From an uncultured Pseudomonadales bacterium (GTDB taxonomy: Bacteria; Pseudomonadota; Gammaproteobacteria; Pseudomonadales; Cellvibrionaceae): a stretch of DNA of 64,000 nt. The notes beneath the pieces were generated by a model. The model was not told the DNA's origin. It did no database searches and saw only the letters and a list, made by a program, of their open reading frames with translations. Position 1 is the stretch's first letter. Each line of letters opens with the position of its first letter. The position numbers and the translations under genes were made by a program. This document shows, piece by piece, positions 1 to 8,991 of the stretch. The stretch is taken from positions 62,001 to 126,000 of the forward strand of contig CANLDL010000004.1 in NCBI GenBank assembly GCA_947489425.1, given 5' to 3'.

Positions 1-3000
1 AATGAAGAAAATACAGGCTTTTTGCCCGATCTACCGGGCCTTTATATCGTGCAACTGGTTGTTAACGATGGCCAGCTAGCGAGTGAGCCTGTGACCATCA
101 ATATTACTGTACAAGAGCCGCCCAATGAAATCCCGCGCGTTATTAGTAGCCCGGTAACCGAGGCAACTGTGGGTGAGCTTTATACTTATACCGTAATAGC
201 ACTGGATGCCGATAACGACCCCCTAACCTATAACTTGTTCGCAGCCCCTGCGGGTATGGTAGTAGTTGGCAGTACCCTTAACTGGGTACCCGATGCTGTA
301 GGCAATGCTACGGTGATCTTACAAGTAAGTGATGGGCGTGGTGGTAGTGTGACTCAACGCTTTAGCATTAATGTAGCGCTACCCCAATTACCACCAGAGA
401 TTACATCGACCCCAGTTGCCACGGCAACAGTAAACACACTTTATCGCTACGTGGTTACCGCCAGTGATATTAATGGGGGTGATTTAAGCTATAGTCTCAG
501 CCAAGCTCCCTTAGGTATGCGCTTAACGCAAAATAGTAATAACAATGCCATTATCGAGTGGACACCTATTCGTGATAGTAACGACGAGGTCGTTATTACT
601 GTGACCGATGAGCAAGGTCTTGTTGCTACGCAAACTTATAGTCTACAAGTGGGTGGTGAACAGGCATTGTCACCCACATTAGATATTATAGGTAACCAAA
701 TAGCACCACTGGGGCAGTCGCTACTGTTACAGCTAAGCGCAACAGACCCACAAAATGCAAATTTGCAGTTTGTTGTCTCGCCCACACCACTGCCGGCCAA
801 TATGAGCTTTAATGCCAATACAGGCGAGTTGGAGTTTACTCCACAGCGTAACCAAGTCGGTGTGTACACACTTACCTTCTCTGCCACCAATGGCAACTAT
901 AGCGACCAAGAGACAATCACCATAACCGTACCCGAGCCCGATGGTGTCACCCGCTTGCGTGGGCAGGTATTAACTTTAGGTAATGCGCCATTGCCCGGTG
1001 TGCGTTTAGAGGTTGGCAGCCAATCAGTCTTTACCAATGCCGATGGAGACTTCTTCTTCGATAATTTGGTAACATCTGGCTCGGTAAGGTTATTAATCGA
1101 TGGTAGTGCAGTAGATCCGGTACTGGGCGATTTTGCTACAGTCCCTGAGGTAATTGATGTTGTCGTCGGTGCCGATAACGTCCTTGAACCAGCCGTATTT
1201 TTAATCCCGCTGGACACTCCGAGTGCTGATCCGGTTGTTTCAACCCGAACTAGTACTATAACAAGCAGCGTATTCGACGACGTTAACGGTAACCCTATGG
1301 CGCCGGTTACTCTAACGATACCAGCAGGTGCGGCTATTGATGATGATACAGGTTTGCCATTTGAGGGCGATATTACTATCTCGCGCGTCGTCGACCCAAC
1401 ATTAGGGCCGCGTCCGCTGCCAGATGAATACGACTTCTCGGTATACATTGCTATTCAACCCTTTGGTGTGACTTACCCAGAGCCAGTGCCTATCTCTTTC
1501 CCCAATGTTGAGCGTTTTCCTCCGGGGTCGCGCCTAGATTTCTTTGCGCTTAATCACGAAACCGGCGAGATGGAACAGATTGGCGAAGGCCTTGTGAGTG
1601 CCGATGGGCGGACAGTTGACTCCATTGGTGGTGTGGTGCGCAGTAACTCTTGGCATGGTGTTACTGCCACAACCCCAACGACTCAACCTAATAAACCCAC
1701 AGGTTCCAGTAGCACAGCAAAAAGTGATAGAAGTTGTGATGCGTGTAAAATCAATAAAACCACGGGTAATTTAGCCGAGTGGCATAACCTACCCAGTTAT
1801 CGCTCGCTGGCGCAACAACGCTCTTTTAAAGTGGAATACAACAGTAATACCGCCAAACCCGCCCCGATTCTGACACTGGATACTGGCTTTGGTAATCAAG
1901 CGCCACCGCCTATTTCTATGTCGCTGCAGCTTAGCCTCGATGGCATTCGTTTGGGTGACGATGTATTTACAGGCACTCGTATTGTACCTATAGGGCGTGG
2001 TCAATTTGCGCAAACTCGCACAGCTATACAGTATGATGCCAGTAGCTTTGGTACAGGTTTGCATAGCTACATACTAACTACTCAGTGTTATTTCCCAATC
2101 TCGCGCCGTGCCGATAGCATTGCAGGCGAAGTAATGATTAATAACCAAACCGATAGCGCTATTGGTGCGGGCTGGGCAATCGCTGGCTTACAGCGTCTTT
2201 ATCCTCATGAGCCAACGGGTCAAGTACTATTGGCTGATGGCACCGAGACACTATTAAGCTTTATGCCTTTGGCAGCCAATCCCGACCAATTTACCTCGCC
2301 ACCAACAGACTACTCTGTATTGCGCCGTAACCCAGATGGTAGTTATACCCGCCGTATGAAAGACGGTATGATCTACGAGTACGATAGTCGTGGCTTTTTA
2401 GTGAACGACCGCGACCGTAATGACAATACAACGACATATACCTACGATAGCGAAGACCGGCTAATCCGTATTGTTGATCCAGTAGGTGAGGCCTTCGAGC
2501 TAAGTTATAGTGCTGGCAAGCTAAGCAGTGTCAGCGATCCATTGGAGCGCACTACGCGCTTTGAGCACGACAGCCGTGGTAACTTAACCGCAATTATCGA
2601 GCCTAACGGTGATACCCGTACCTTTGAGTATGCGGAAGACGACCATCTAATGATCGCACAAACCGACCAGCGCGATAACCGTAAACAATACCGCTTTAAC
2701 TTTGCACGCCGTGTAGTCGAGGCCATACTGCCCGATGAAAGCAGCGTAAGTTATGATATTGGTGATCTTAGTGGCTTAGTGGACACCACCAATGGTAACG
2801 GTGATCGCAACCAGCCATTAGCCGCACCACCTCTTGTGAGTGAAGTACAAAACGCCATGGTTGACCAAAACGGCAACGAGAGTAGTACTCAAGTCGACGG
2901 TAATGACATTCCCATTAGTAAAACCGACGCTGTGGGCAGAGTCTATAACTACCAGCGCGATAACAATGGTGAGATTACGCGACGTACTAGGCCTAATGAA

Positions 3001-5721
3001 TCAACCATCGATCAAACCTTTGATGCTCTGGGTAATATGCTCACGCGCCGCGAAAACTTTAACGGCGCCTTTTATCAGTACAGCTACGATGAATTTAGCT
3101 TAATGACCAGCTATACCAACCCTAACGGTAACACCACTACTTATAATCGCGACCCCAATGGTAATGCTACCAGCATAGTTAACCAACTTGGCCATACCAC
3201 CATCATGGAATACGACAGCCGTGGTTTGGTCACTCGTATGGAGACACCCAACCAGTTAGTTGTCGAATACGTTTATAATGATCAAGGGCTAGTTGAGACG
3301 ATTACCCAAACACCACCTACAGGTAATCCTGCGGATATACGCGTCACCACCTATACCTACGATGCTGCTGGGCAAAATACCCAATTGATCACGCCTGATA
3401 ATATCATCGTGAATATGACTTATGATGAAAAAGGTCGACTGACACGCGCAGTCGATAATCTTAACCAAACCATCGACTTCACATACGATGGCTATAACAA
3501 TTTAATAAAAACCGGTACCCAAAATACCAGTGGAGATCTGGCGCTCACCGTGGAGTCGGCCTTTGATAATCGCAATCGGGCCATTGAGGCCAGTGCGCCA
3601 CATATAGATACTGAAAATTCTACCAGTCAAACTATTTTGGATAATAACAGCAATATTATTGGCAATATCGACCCCAATGGTAGTAGCAGTAGCAACGAAT
3701 ATGATGGCGAAGACCGCTTAATTCGCAATACTCATCGCCTAAATGGCGTGACGGAATATACCTATGATACCAACGACCGCATTACCCGTGTAGTGGCGCC
3801 CAATGGTGTGGTTACCGGTTACACCTACGACCTGCTGGGGCGTATTACCTCCGAGATCAGCCCAGACCGTGGTACCCTAAGTTACACCTACGACAATAAC
3901 AATAATATGCTCACCACCACCGATGGCCGTGGGATTACCACTACCTACACTTACGATGAGCTAGAACGACCAGTGACCAAAACCTTCCCCAATAGTGCCG
4001 GCACTTTTGAGGATGTTACCTATTGCTACGACAGTGCAGCCAACTGTGCAAATATACTGGCAACACAACAAGGCCCAAATAGCAGCAACTGTGAGTTAAG
4101 TGTAGGGCGACTCTGTGCCGTGGCTGATGAAAGCGGCACTTATGCGTACGATTACGATGCCTTTGGTAACCAATTACAAGTGACAAAAACCGAGCTAGGC
4201 ACCAGCTATGCAACGGCCTACCAGTACGACCAAGGTGATAACATCATACAAATGCGCTACCCCACCGGGCGTATTATTAATATCAACCGCGATGGCGTAC
4301 GACGTGTACAAGCCATCAGTACAGCAGTTAACGGTAGTAACCAGCCAGTCATAAGCAATATCCAATACCGTGCCGACAACCAACTGACTCGACAAACCTT
4401 TGGTAACGGTCTAGTAGATACCCGCGCCTACGACTTACAAGGCCGTCTAATCGATCAGCGTCTGAGTAACCTCGACGAACGCAGCTACAACTACGACCGC
4501 AACAGCAATATGCTTAGCCGTAACACCACACCACAAAACAGCTTCTACGACTACGATGCGCTGGACCGTTTAGTGGGCGATCAAATAGATGTGCAACCCC
4601 TAGAGCGATATGAATATGATTTAAACCACAATCGCCAAAGTAGAACCGTCGATACGAATATCGATGACTACAGCTACCAAACAGGTACCAACCGTTTAAT
4701 TGGCACCGATCAAGTGCAAGAAGGTGACGCCCCTGTAGCAGCAGAAGCGGTCCGCACCTACAATAACGCCAATCGCTGGTATCAATTATTCGAAGATGGT
4801 GAGCTAACAGCTACCTACATTTACAACGCACAAGGCCTACGTACTCGTAAAGTGATTGGTGACGATGCTGCCACTGCTACAGTAACTATTTATCACTATG
4901 ATCAACAAGGGATGCTTATTGCCGAAACCGATAGTGCAGGCAACCCGCAAAGAGAGTATATTTACAACGGCATGAGTCCCGTAGCACAAATAGATAGCGA
5001 GCTTGCAGAGACGATTAACTACCTACATACGGATCATCTCTATACACCGCGCTTTGCTACCAATAGTGCAGATGAGATCACTTGGCGCTGGGAAGGCGAT
5101 GCCTTTGGTACGGCGAATGCGGAAGATATTGCGACGACGGTTAACTTGAGGTTCCCCGGCCAGTATTTTGATGAAGAGACTAATCTTCATTACAACCACT
5201 TTAGGTATTATGATCCGGCAACTGGGCGTTATGTGCAAAGTGATCGGATTGGGTTACAGGGAGGAAGTAATACCTATGGATATTCAATGCAAAATCCTCT
5301 TATGCGAATTGATCCATTGGGTTTAGCAAGTTTTTATGGGGTTGAACTGCAAATCCCATTAATTGGTGGTTCATCAGCTGGTGGAGGCCTAACCATCGTA
5401 ACGTGCACAGATGAGTGTGATGAACCAAAGACCTTTTTATTCGGGAAAGTTTGTGGAGGCTTTGCCGGTGGAGTTAGCGCAATAGCTGGTGCGGTTACAA
5501 ATCTTGAAGGAGAAAATTGCAGACCAGGTAATTACACGGGATATTTTTTGGAGTTTTCTGCTGGTGCAGATGGGGTTGCTTCAGCTTTCGATGTAGGCCT
5601 TACTAATAACTCTAGCGGACTTCCAAATGGCTTTAGTGGTGTTAATGAAGGTGGTGTAGGGTTTGGCTCCGAAGGTGTTGGAGTACAATTATGTTGGTAT
5701 ATTTTTATACGCGAATTATAA
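1..5721 (+). CDS. RHS/YD-repeat surface protein with Ig-like N-terminal part (5' end outside window)
   Basis: The frame is open through the left edge, so the protein is N-terminally truncated here; over 1,900 codons are visible. In order: three cadherin/putative-Ig-like repeats (nt ~120-930, each with a TVGELYTYTV-like strand and a D-rich loop), a carboxypeptidase-regulatory-like segment (nt ~955-1110), a beta-rich linker with a CDAC motif (nt ~1738), then many YD repeats of the form YTYD...GR/GN (nt ~2330-5000). The conserved RHS core FRYYDPATGRYVQSDRIGL lies at nt ~5200-5260 and ends near DPLGL (nt ~5325). About 130 Gly-rich residues after DPLGL form the variable tip. RHS proteins wrap a toxic C-terminal domain in a YD-repeat shell; delivery to other cells and tip toxicity are inferred. 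Base composition drops sharply in the tip. Displaced tips of the same type follow downstream. Confidence 0.93.
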   Translation, partial: NEENTGFLPDLPGLYIVQLVVNDGQLASEPVTINITVQEPPNEIPRVISSPVTEATVGELYTYTVIALDADNDPLTYNLFAAPAGMVVVGSTLNWVPDAVGNATVILQVSDGRGGSVTQRFSINVALPQLPPEITSTPVATATVNTLYRYVVTASDINGGDLSYSLSQAPLGMRLTQNSNNNAIIEWTPIRDSNDEVVITVTDEQGLVATQTYSLQVGGEQALSPTLDIIGNQIAPLGQSLLLQLSATDPQNANLQFVVSPTPLPANMSFNANTGELEFTPQRNQVGVYTLTFSATNGNYSDQETITITVPEPDGVTRLRGQVLTLGNAPLPGVRLEVGSQSVFTNADGDFFFDNLVTSGSVRLLIDGSAVDPVLGDFATVPEVIDVVVGADNVLEPAVFLIPLDTPSADPVVSTRTSTITSSVFDDVNGNPMAPVTLTIPAGAAIDDDTGLPFEGDITISRVVDPTLGPRPLPDEYDFSVYIAIQPFGVTYPEPVPISFPNVERFPPGSRLDFFALNHETGEMEQIGEGLVSADGRTVDSIGGVVRSNSWHGVTATTPTTQPNKPTGSSSTAKSDRSCDACKINKTTGNLAEWHNLPSYRSLAQQRSFKVEYNSNTAKPAPILTLDTGFGNQAPPPISMSLQLSLDGIRLGDDVFTGTRIVPIGRGQFAQTRTAIQYDASSFGTGLHSYILTTQCYFPISRRADSIAGEVMINNQTDSAIGAGWAIAGLQRLYPHEPTGQVLLADGTETLLSFMPLAANPDQFTSPPTDYSVLRRNPDGSYTRRMKDGMIYEYDSRGFLVNDRDRNDNTTTYTYDSEDRLIRIVDPVGEAFELSYSAGKLSSVSDPLERTTRFEHDSRGNLTAIIEPNGDTRTFEYAEDDHLMIAQTDQRDNRKQYRFNFARRVVEAILPDESSVSYDIGDLSGLVDTTNGNGDRNQPLAAPPLVSEVQNAMVDQNGNESSTQVDGNDIPISKTDAVGRVYNYQRDNNGEITRRTRPNESTIDQTFDALGNMLTRRENFNGAFYQYSYDEFSLMTSYTNPNGNTTTYNRDPNGNATSIVNQLGHTTIMEYDSRGLVTRMETPNQLVVEYVYNDQGLVETITQTPPTGNPADIRVTTYTYDAAGQNTQLITPDNIIVNMTYDEKGRLTRAVDNLNQTIDFTYDGYNNLIKTGTQNTSGDLALTVESAFDNRNRAIEASAPHIDTENSTSQTILDNNSNIIGNIDPNGSSSSNEYDGEDRLIRNTHRLNGVTEYTYDTNDRITRVVAPNGVVTGYTYDLLGRITSEISPDRGTLSYTYDNNNNMLTTTDGRGITTTYTYDELERPVTKTFPNSAGTFEDVTYCYDSAANCANILATQQGPNSSNCELSVGRLCAVADESGTYAYDYDAFGNQLQVTKTELGTSYATAYQYDQGDNIIQMRYPTGRIININRDGVRRVQAISTAVNGSNQPVISNIQYRADNQLTRQTFGNGLVDTRAYDLQGRLIDQRLSNLDERSYNYDRNSNMLSRNTTPQNSFYDYDALDRLVGDQIDVQPLERYEYDLNHNRQSRTVDTNIDDYSYQTGTNRLIGTDQVQEGDAPVAAEAVRTYNNANRWYQLFEDGELTATYIYNAQGLRTRKVIGDDAATATVTIYHYDQQGMLIAETDSAGNPQREYIYNGMSPVAQIDSELAETINYLHTDHLYTPRFATNSADEITWRWEGDAFGTANAEDIATTVNLRFPGQYFDEETNLHYNHFRYYDPATGRYVQSDRIGLQGGSNTYGYSMQNPLMRIDPLGLASFYGVELQIPLIGGSSAGGGLTIVTCTDECDEPKTFLFGKVCGGFAGGVSAIAGAVTNLEGENCRPGNYTGYFLEFSAGADGVASAFDVGLTNNSSGLPNGFSGVNEGGVGFGSEGVGVQLCWYIFIREL

Positions 5722-5750
5722 AGTTACTATCTATTTAAATGAGTTTTATT

Positions 5751-6209
5751 ATGAAAAAAATAGGTATAATTTTATCGCTAATAGTTTTTGTTGCAGGGGT
5801 TTCTACAATTGTAATCTTGTGTATGAACTATTTTGTTGATTCTAAAAGTAGAGCAGAAGATAAATATAAAAAAGTATTTTATAACTCGACTAAGCTTGAG
5901 TTATGTCAGATTAAAGGCAGTGTCACAGCTAGTTCGAAATGCTATTTAATTGATATGCCTACCTTTAAGAAAGCTATTGCAGATGGTGGTTTAACTCTTC
6001 CGGGTAAAAATAAAATTAGACTTACATATTTACTTCATGCTACTAGGCATGGAGAAAGTATTGGGTGCTTTAAAGTTAATGAATATGAGGATAAATCGTT
6101 GTCAGTTATTATAAGCAATATAAAAGCTGATAATAAATGTAAGAAAATAGAAAAGTATCTCGGCGGCTGGAATTTTTATGTCAATCGAAATTTTCTTCCT
6201 TCAAAATAA
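5751..6209 (+). CDS. small membrane-anchored protein, candidate immunity to the RHS tip
   Basis: Not a recognised family. The product is about 152 residues: one N-terminal hydrophobic segment (MKKIGIILSLIVFVAG) followed by a lysine-rich, four-cysteine, probably periplasmic domain. An alternative ATG four codons upstream (5739) is possible; the ATG at 5751 has a GAG eight bases before it and gives a cleaner signal-anchor start. It begins about 30 bp after the RHS stop codon on the same strand and is AT-rich like the tip. That is the usual position of the cognate immunity gene, so the immunity role rests on context only. Confidence 0.6.
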   Translation: MKKIGIILSLIVFVAGVSTIVILCMNYFVDSKSRAEDKYKKVFYNSTKLELCQIKGSVTASSKCYLIDMPTFKKAIADGGLTLPGKNKIRLTYLLHATRHGESIGCFKVNEYEDKSLSVIISNIKADNKCKKIEKYLGGWNFYVNRNFLPSK

Positions 6210-6237
6210 AATCAGTTAAAGGTGTCGCGTCTAATGA

Positions 6238-6300
6238 GATGACTCACCTCATTCCAAGCGTTAAGCTTGGGATGACATTAGCAAACTGAGGTGAATCATC
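6238..6300. repeat. nested inverted repeat (two-level hairpin)
   Basis: The outer arms GATGACTCACCTCA (6238-6251) and TGAGGTGAATCATC (6287-6300) pair with one mismatch. Inside, TCATTCCAAGC and GCTTGGGATGA (about 6249-6275) pair around a GTTAA loop. The TCATTCC...GGGATGA form resembles dispersed intergenic hairpin repeats of proteobacteria. Its function is unknown. Confidence 0.5.
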
Positions 6301-6339
6301 ATGGCTATAAAATCAAAGGTTCAGAGACGTTGATTTAAA

Positions 6340-6368
6340 GCCTAGCCTTTTGTCGGTTAGGCTTTTTT
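6340..6368 (+). terminator. Rho-independent terminator after the RHS/immunity unit
   Basis: GCCTAGCC pairs with GGTTAGGC (eight pairs, one G-U) across a seven-base loop and is followed by six T. A near-identical hairpin occurs at 8081-8106 and a related one at 8992-9020, so the terminator is part of the repeated RHS-tip module. Confidence 0.8.
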
Positions 6369-6390
6369 ATTTTGGGCTGTTATTTTTGTT

Positions 6391-6591
6391 CTAAGGCCAC
6401 ATCATCTGCTGTGTGGTGATCAGTTCGGTAATCACATCCTCCCCCTGTTGCTGTAACCATTGCTGGTTAAGATACAGCCCAAAGTGGCATTCTTCATTAC
6501 TTAGTGCCTTACTGAGAATATCGTGCTCTACATCATCGGGCGCAGTCATTGCCCGAATGGCCGTATCATAAAACTGATAACTCGCTAGCAA
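6391..6591 (-). pseudogene. 3' tail of an unidentified convergent gene, copy 1 (truncated)
   Basis: The minus-strand frame encodes LASYQFYD..., ...LYLNQQWLQQQG and a final QQMMWP before TAG. It is clearly paralogous to the frame at 9043-9285 (shared LASYQFYD, IRA, LNQQWLQQQG, TQL/TEL, QQM). The homology stops abruptly at about 6591, where the sequence becomes an RHS core fragment on the opposite strand. It therefore looks like a recombination scar and not an intact gene. The family is not recognised. Confidence 0.55.
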
Positions 6592-6592
6592 C

Positions 6593-7063
6593 TTTAGGTA
6601 CTATGATCTCGTAACTGGACGTTACATCCAGTCAGACAGAATAGGGTTGGGTGATGGGACGAATACTTATCTTTATGCTGGGGCTAATCCAACTGCATTT
6701 TATGACCTTTTGGGTTTGTATAAATGTAGTTATTTAGCTCAAGGTAATGGTGGCGGATCAGGAAGAACAGCTGACGGTATGAAGCTTTGCGATTACAAAT
6801 GTAGGTGTAAATGTGATGATGGAAAAATAAAGACGGTTACAGTTCAGGGTGGTTCTTCCGGTCCTGCGGGTGGCCAAGTATGCTTAGGTGCCGTTACAGC
6901 TACAGGTATTTCTCCTGGAGGCAATAATACTTATACGTATACTATAGGCTTTCGTGAGTTTGGTGTGGATACAGAACCAGCATGGTATAATTTTTTAGGG
7001 CCAAGTTTATTAGAAGATAATTTATCGAAAGCTATGGATAAAGTGTGTGACTGTGATAAATGA
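6593..7063 (+). pseudogene. orphan RHS tip 2 (core fragment plus C-terminal domain)
   Basis: The frame opens inside the RHS core: FRYYDLVTGRYIQSDRIGL, then GDGTNTYLYAGANP and DLLGL, matching the end of the full-length RHS gene. About 115 residues of a different, Cys-rich tip follow (CDYKCRCKCDDGK at nt ~6789-6827, CDCDK at the end). There is no convincing initiation site upstream of the core; a TTG at 6647 lies within the core itself. This is the expected look of a displaced tip that can only be expressed after recombination with a full RHS gene. It overlaps the next gene by about 17 bp. Confidence 0.75.
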
Positions 7064-7496
7064 TACAAGCTTAGTTAATAAAATATTCTTTCTAATAGTT
7101 ATTCTGTGTTTCTTTTCGATAATTTTTATTGAAGATAAAAGTATTATTGATTTCTATGACAGCATCTATATTTATAGGCATGGGGATTACTTTCTTATTT
7201 ATTCGGTAACATTTTTTTCTTTGCCAATTATAGTTCTTTTAAAAGATAGAGCCTTTTCTAGAGTATTTTTTTATCTTTGTGTGGTTTTTACTTTAAGTGA
7301 AATGAGCTTTAAATTGGCGTCAAATATTTTTTTAAAAGATGTTTTTAGTATAAAAGAATTATATTATATGGCTTTTTATCTTCTTATCTCTTGCGCGTTG
7401 ATTTACATAGTGAAATGCTTGTATAGAAAAGATAATGGCCTTAAGTTCATTCTGCCTATGGTTTTGGTTTTGCGCTTTCATCTGTTCCGCTTGTAG
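7047..7496 (+). CDS. multi-pass membrane protein, candidate immunity for orphan tip 2
   Basis: Not a recognised family. The product has 149 residues with about four hydrophobic helices (IFFLIVILCFFSIIFI, YSVTFFSLPIIVLL, VFFYLCVVFTL, MAFYLLISCALIYIV). The start is a GTG at 7047 or 7053; either overlaps the stop of the preceding tip, which implies translational coupling. It is very AT-rich. Its position directly after a toxin-like tip suggests an inner-membrane immunity protein, by inference only. Confidence 0.55.
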   Translation: MTVINDTSLVNKIFFLIVILCFFSIIFIEDKSIIDFYDSIYIYRHGDYFLIYSVTFFSLPIIVLLKDRAFSRVFFYLCVVFTLSEMSFKLASNIFLKDVFSIKELYYMAFYLLISCALIYIVKCLYRKDNGLKFILPMVLVLRFHLFRL

Positions 7497-7607
7497 TTCA
7501 TTTGTTGTTTTCTATCAAGGCCGCGATGAGTAGCTAATAAGTCAAGGACAGAACAGAAAAGATACCGTCTTAAAAATCAAGAAGAAAAAAGGGGCGCAAC
7601 TATTTAA

Positions 7608-7742
7608 TTGAAGCCTAGCCATAGCGGTAATACTGTTATAGCGTTAACAACTAATTCTGGTTGGGTTAGTGGAGGTGGATTTGGTGGGAAGGCGGCTGTC
7701 TCTTGTAGGAATCCATGGGCGGGACAGGTGTCTACTAAGTAA
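7608..7742 (+). pseudogene. C-terminal remnant of another RHS-type tip
   Basis: A 44-codon frame without a start ends in GGGFGGKAAVSC and ...GQVSTK before TAA. Its Gly-rich, single-Cys end resembles the last 35 residues of the full-length RHS protein (GGVGFGSEGVGVQLCW). Its first bases, AAGCCTAGCC (7611-7620), equal the left arm of the module terminators, but the right arm is missing. The remnant therefore appears to have been joined inside a terminator. It lies just upstream of a membrane gene. Confidence 0.4.
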
Positions 7743-7754
7743 GAATTCAAAGTT

Positions 7755-8072
7755 ATGTATATATTATTTATTAATATTTTATTTCTGTTATTGGCTTTGT
7801 GGTATGCAATAAAGCAGAAAAATATAGTTATAAAAGGTTTATCTAGAATACTTTTAATAATTGGTATATTACTAGTTTTAATTGGTCTTGTTTTAGCGAA
7901 CTTAATCCAAACAGGGATTTTTGAACAAATAAATATACTAAGTGATTTGATATCATTTAGCAGCGTACAATCTTATGTATTTGAAATAGCTTTCTATATG
8001 TCTCCTTTAGGAATAGTTTTTATATGTTGTGCGATCATGAAGTCGAAAGGGTCAGGCTCGATTGAAAAGTAA
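7755..8072 (+). CDS. three- to four-helix membrane protein, candidate immunity
   Basis: Not recognised. The 105-residue product is strongly hydrophobic (helices around residues 2-17, 30-50 and 75-95) and ends in KSKGSGSIEK. It starts at an ATG 12 bp after the stop of the tip remnant. The 22-nt sequence that encodes its last residues recurs at 8962-8983 behind the next module. A membrane immunity role is inferred from position. Confidence 0.5.
   Translation: MYILFINILFLLLALWYAIKQKNIVIKGLSRILLIIGILLVLIGLVLANLIQTGIFEQINILSDLISFSSVQSYVFEIAFYMSPLGIVFICCAIMKSKGSGSIEK
8051..8072 (+). repeat. 22-nt module-end repeat, copy 1
   Basis: A 22-nt sequence differing at a single base from 8962-8983; its right half is CTCGATTGAAAAGTAA. 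It encodes the last codons (SIEK-stop) of the membrane protein and is followed by the module terminator in both places. Confidence 0.6.
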
Positions 8073-8080
8073 TATCTAAA

Positions 8081-8106
8081 GCCTAGCCTTGTCGGTTAGG
8101 CTTTTT
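8081..8106 (+). terminator. Rho-independent terminator, module copy
   Basis: GCCTAGCC and GGTTAGGC form an eight-pair stem with a five-base loop, followed by five T. The stem is the same as the terminator at 6340-6368. The next RHS core fragment is fused directly behind its T-run. Confidence 0.75.
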
Positions 8107-8631
8107 AATTTTGTTTATAACCACTTTAGGTACTATGACCCGAAGACAGGGAGACACATCCAGTCAGATAGGATAGGGTTGGGTGATGAGACGAATGCTT
8201 ATGGGTATGCTCATCAAAACCCGCTTTTCTTTAGCGATCCTCAAGGGTTAGCTGTATGTGCTGGTGCTTGTGTTACAGGTGCTGTTATTGGGGCTGGAAG
8301 ACTAATACAAATTGGCGTCCGAGCTTATCGGGCATTACAATCTACTAGAGCATTACAAGGAATTGTTGATGGTTTAAATGACAGAACAGGTGATAAAGCA
8401 ACATTCCCTTGGCCCCCTAAAAAGTCGGGGAAATATGTTTGTATCTGTAGAGCCAATAGTCTTAATCGTGCGGAGGGGTGTTCACCAACATTTGGGTATG
8501 GCTTTGGGATTGTTAATGATCCTCAAACTGCGAGAAATATTGCAGAAGATATGGCCCAAGCAAATCTAAAAGGGGGTGATCAACATCATACACAATGCAA
8601 ATGTATTGATCCTAAAGGTCAACGAATCTAA
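8089..8631 (+). CDS. orphan RHS tip 3 (core fragment plus C-terminal domain)
   Basis: RHS homology begins at nt 8116: YNHFRYYDPKTGRHIQSDR, then AYGYAHQNPLFF and DPQGL, the same block that ends the full-length gene. A new tip of about 120 residues follows, with a short hydrophobic Gly/Ala stretch and a Cys-containing end (KYVCICRANS, QCKCIDPKGQRI). The only in-frame upstream start is a TTG at 8089 inside the terminator stem, so independent translation is doubtful. It is best read as a displaced tip, possibly a silent cassette. Confidence 0.75.
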   Translation: MSVRLFNFVYNHFRYYDPKTGRHIQSDRIGLGDETNAYGYAHQNPLFFSDPQGLAVCAGACVTGAVIGAGRLIQIGVRAYRALQSTRALQGIVDGLNDRTGDKATFPWPPKKSGKYVCICRANSLNRAEGCSPTFGYGFGIVNDPQTARNIAEDMAQANLKGGDQHHTQCKCIDPKGQRI

Positions 8632-8690
8632 TAAAGTTTTGAAAAGAGTATGAGATCTAATTTAATAAAAAACCTGTTGAGATTTTTATA

Positions 8691-8945
8691 GTGCCTATAG
8701 ATAAAAATGGTAGGCCAGTTAATGTAGGCTCTAAAGTTAAAATTTTGTATATTGATCCAGGGTTTACTGAGTTTTTGCCTAGTGATGAAGTGGAAGATAT
8801 AAGTTCCATGCTTAATGATGTGTTAAATGTTTATAAGGTTAGTAAAAAGTATATTCATGTGGAAAAGACTTGGGATCGTGGTAATGGGCGGATTGAGAGC
8901 CACACTCTAGCTATGACTCCCAATGATGTTGAGCTGATTGAATAG
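8691..8945 (+). CDS. small acidic cytosolic protein, candidate immunity for tip 3
   Basis: The product has 84 residues with no signal peptide or membrane helix; it starts at GTG (PIDKNGRPVNVGSKVKIL...) and ends TPNDVELIE. The GRPVNVGSKVKIL stretch looks like a small beta-barrel (SH3/KOW-like) start, but no family is assigned. It follows orphan tip 3 by about 60 bp and precedes the 22-nt module-end repeat. The immunity role is inferred from gene order. Confidence 0.55.
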   Translation: MPIDKNGRPVNVGSKVKILYIDPGFTEFLPSDEVEDISSMLNDVLNVYKVSKKYIHVEKTWDRGNGRIESHTLAMTPNDVELIE

Positions 8946-8961
8946 AGTAAAATCAAAAAAC

Positions 8962-8983
8962 GTCAGACTCGATTGAAAAGTAA
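8962..8983 (+). repeat. 22-nt module-end repeat, copy 2
   Basis: The same 22-nt sequence as 8051-8072 with one base change. Here it is not part of the preceding gene but could still be read as ...SIEK-stop. It marks the end of the tip-3 module. Confidence 0.55.
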
Positions 8984-8991
8984 CAGGTAAG

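Noticed and set aside
897..1448. Long minus-strand frame (183 codons) antisense to the RHS gene
   Set aside because: It lies entirely within a clear coding frame on the other strand, has a Ser/Thr/Pro-rich shadow composition and no start signals.
6340..6368. GTTAGGC ends in the RHS-module hairpins as possible attC sites
   Set aside because: The stems are only eight pairs with a five- to seven-base loop and are followed by T-runs, so they are ordinary terminators and too short for attC.
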